The notes under the pieces: model-generated
What the model was told of the DNA's origin: nothing
Seen by the model: the letters and a program-made list of their open reading frames with translations, nothing else
Databases searched by the model: none
Source of the DNA: Kocuria sp.
GTDB taxonomy: Bacteria; Actinomycetota; Actinomycetes; Actinomycetales; Micrococcaceae
NCBI RefSeq assembly: GCF_030538595.1
Contig: NZ_JAUNTS010000001.1
Span: 347,317 to 411,316, forward strand
Reading direction: 5' to 3'
DNA: 64,000 bases
Shown here: positions 62,442-64,000 of the stretch, piece after piece
How the letters are laid out: each line of letters begins with the position of its first letter
How positions within the stretch are numbered: position 1 is the first letter of the stretch
Program-made: the position numbers and the translations under genes

Positions 62442-63854
62442 ATGGCTGAAAACAACGCTGAATTCCGCATCGAACACGACACCATGGGCGAGGTCAAGGT
62501 GCCCGTCAACGCCCTGTACCGGGCACAGACGCAGCGCGCTGTGGAGAACTTCCCCATTTCCGGCAAGACCCTGGAGCCGCAGCACATCAAGGCTCTGGCT
62601 CAGGTGAAGAAAGCCGCAGCCCAGGCCAACCTGGAACTGGAGGTGCTCGACGCCGAACGCTCCCAAGCTATTCAGGACGCCGCTGACCTGGTGGCCTCCG
62701 GGGATTACGACCAACACTTCCCCATTGATGTGTTCCAGACCGGCTCCGGTACGTCGTCGAACATGAACACCAATGAGGTGCTGGCAACTTTGGCCACACG
62801 TTCATTGGAGGGCACCGGCACGGAAGTACACCCCAACGACCACGTCAATGCCTCCCAGTCCTCCAACGATGTCTTCCCCACCTCCGTGCACGTTGCCGTC
62901 ACCGCTGCTCTGTCCCATGAGCTGATCCCGGCCATGGAGACTCTTGCAACGTCGCTGGAGAACAAGGCCGCGGAGTTCAAGGACGTGGTGAAGTCAGGGC
63001 GCACCCACCTGATGGACGCCACTCCGGTCACCCTGGGCCAAGAATTCGGTGGCTACGCGGCGCAAGTCCGTTACGGCATCGAACGCATCAATGTTTCCCT
63101 TCCGCGGGTTGCCGAAGTCCCGCTGGGCGGTACGGCCGTTGGCACCGGCATCAACACCCCGGCTGGTTTCTCCGCCCGTGTGATTGAACTACTGGCGGCG
63201 GAGACCGGGCTGCCCATCACGGAGGCTCGCAACCACTTTGAGGCCCAGGCCAACCGTGACGGTCTGGTGGAGGCCTCCGGGCAGTTGCGCACCATCGCCT
63301 ATTCCTACATGAAGATCAACAATGATCTTCGGTGGATGGGTTCTGGCCCCAACACCGGGCTGGGTGAAATTGCCATTCCGGATCTGCAGCCCGGCTCCTC
63401 CATCATGCCCGGAAAGGTCAATCCGGTGATCTGTGAGGCCGCCATTCAGGTGGCTGCTCAGGTGATCGGCAATGACACCACCGTGGCGCTGTCCTCCACC
63501 AACGGTGCTTTTGAACTCAACGTTGGTATTCCGGTCATGGCTGCCAACCTGCTGGAGTCCATCCGCCTGTTGGCCAACACCTCCACCGTGATGGCGGAGA
63601 AGATGATTGACGGTTTGACCGCCAACCAGGAGCGCTGCCGCTTCCTTGCGGAGGCATCGCCGTCGATCGTGACTCCGTTGAACAAGGCAATCGGATATGA
63701 AGCTGCGGCCAAGATTGCCAAGCACGCCGTTGCCAACAAGGTCACCGTGCGGGAGGCCACGGTTGAGCTGGGCTACGTGGATGGCACCCACCTTACGGAG
63801 GAGCAGCTGGACGCTGCACTTGACGTGACCACCATGACCGGACCCAACTCCTGA
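62442..63854 (+). CDS. fumC: Class II fumarate hydratase
   Basis: The 470-residue protein has [59 protein letters not shown] and the superfamily signature [12 protein letters not shown] with the catalytic serine loop. It hydrates fumarate to malate in the TCA cycle. The length is normal and the gene is complete. Confidence 0.96.
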   Translation: MAENNAEFRIEHDTMGEVKVPVNALYRAQTQRAVENFPISGKTLEPQHIKALAQVKKAAAQANLELEVLDAERSQAIQDAADLVASGDYDQHFPIDVFQTGSGTSSNMNTNEVLATLATRSLEGTGTEVHPNDHVNASQSSNDVFPTSVHVAVTAALSHELIPAMETLATSLENKAAEFKDVVKSGRTHLMDATPVTLGQEFGGYAAQVRYGIERINVSLPRVAEVPLGGTAVGTGINTPAGFSARVIELLAAETGLPITEARNHFEAQANRDGLVEASGQLRTIAYSYMKINNDLRWMGSGPNTGLGEIAIPDLQPGSSIMPGKVNPVICEAAIQVAAQVIGNDTTVALSSTNGAFELNVGIPVMAANLLESIRLLANTSTVMAEKMIDGLTANQERCRFLAEASPSIVTPLNKAIGYEAAAKIAKHAVANKVTVREATVELGYVDGTHLTEEQLDAALDVTTMTGPNS

Positions 63855-64000
63855 TGCCCATCCGCTGAAAATCGTCAGCGAACGCGGCTGAGTCACTGGG
63901 GGTTGGGTTTGTTCGCCCATCAGCTGATGGGGGGCCCAACACCACCCCCCCGGGGCACCTACCACCCCAGTGGGGGGGGGGGGGGGTGACCCGGGGGGCA
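63855..64000. other. Low-complexity end of the window, probably a contig end
   Basis: After fumC the sequence drifts into C and G runs and ends in a 16-18 base poly-G tract. No gene is seen. The pattern is that of a poor-quality read end and not of normal intergenic DNA. Confidence 0.6.

Noticed and set aside
1..64000. tRNA or rRNA genes
   Set aside because: I looked for typical tRNA arms and rRNA words and found none that I could support. A covariance search would be decisive.

Overview
The window reads as one chromosomal segment of a high-GC actinobacterium, most likely of the family Micrococcaceae. I infer this from a complete menaquinone pathway with an isoprenoid reductase (MenJ), a WhiB2-like Fe-S regulator next to DUF3499 and Trm112 genes, TIGR03089, DUF4229 and DUF4245 genes in their usual actinobacterial neighbourhoods, an O-mannosyltransferase, System II cytochrome c maturation, and many GTG or leaderless starts. 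I cannot name a species. The last ~40 bases are a poly-G run that looks like a contig end.

Layout. 1-780: edge-truncated Na+ symporter. 904-5624: menG-menJ-polyprenyl synthase (minus) and menF (plus). 5824-9039: amino-acid ABC transporter operon with two tandem binding proteins. 9199-10584: aromatic-acid MFS importer. 10745-16197: menD, phoX, menC (minus). 16757-21524: PAP2 phosphatase, metallo-hydrolase, gluQ, putP. 21628-27060: ldh, a CitE-like lyase and hrpB (minus). 27519-29975: 13E12/HNH protein with repeat arrays on both sides. 30659-34119: menB-menE-menA. 34392-37023: DUF4229, Rrf2 regulator, TauE/SafE permease and a PLDc_N membrane protein. 37166-42895: ccsB, resB, ccdA, resA and a histidine phosphatase. 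42989-46196: DUF4442, a glutaredoxin-like gene with an IS110-family element lodged at its start, and rsmI. 46260-52614: PMT, DUF1461 membrane protein, Trm112, DUF3499, whiB2, TIGR03089, GtrA. 52774-54712: purK, purE. 54801-59598: LCP cell-wall ligase and two FemAB-fold proteins. 59810-63854: glpX, DUF4245, carbonic anhydrase, fumC.

How it fits together. Nearly the whole chorismate-to-menaquinone route is here (menF, D, C, E, B, A, G, J and the prenyl-chain synthase); no menH or recognised menI was seen. The quinone pool links to the cytochrome c maturation genes, and L-lactate dehydrogenase, fumarase and GlpX supply central metabolism. LCP, FemX, PMT, GtrA and PAP2 proteins point to envelope building.

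The most unusual theme is short degenerate tandem repeats of 18-25 bp. They lie in at least seven intergenic spaces and also, in frame, inside menD, menE, resB and the HNH gene. The second point of interest is the IS110 element, which carries a candidate bridge RNA and sits exactly between a ribosome-binding sequence and a start codon.
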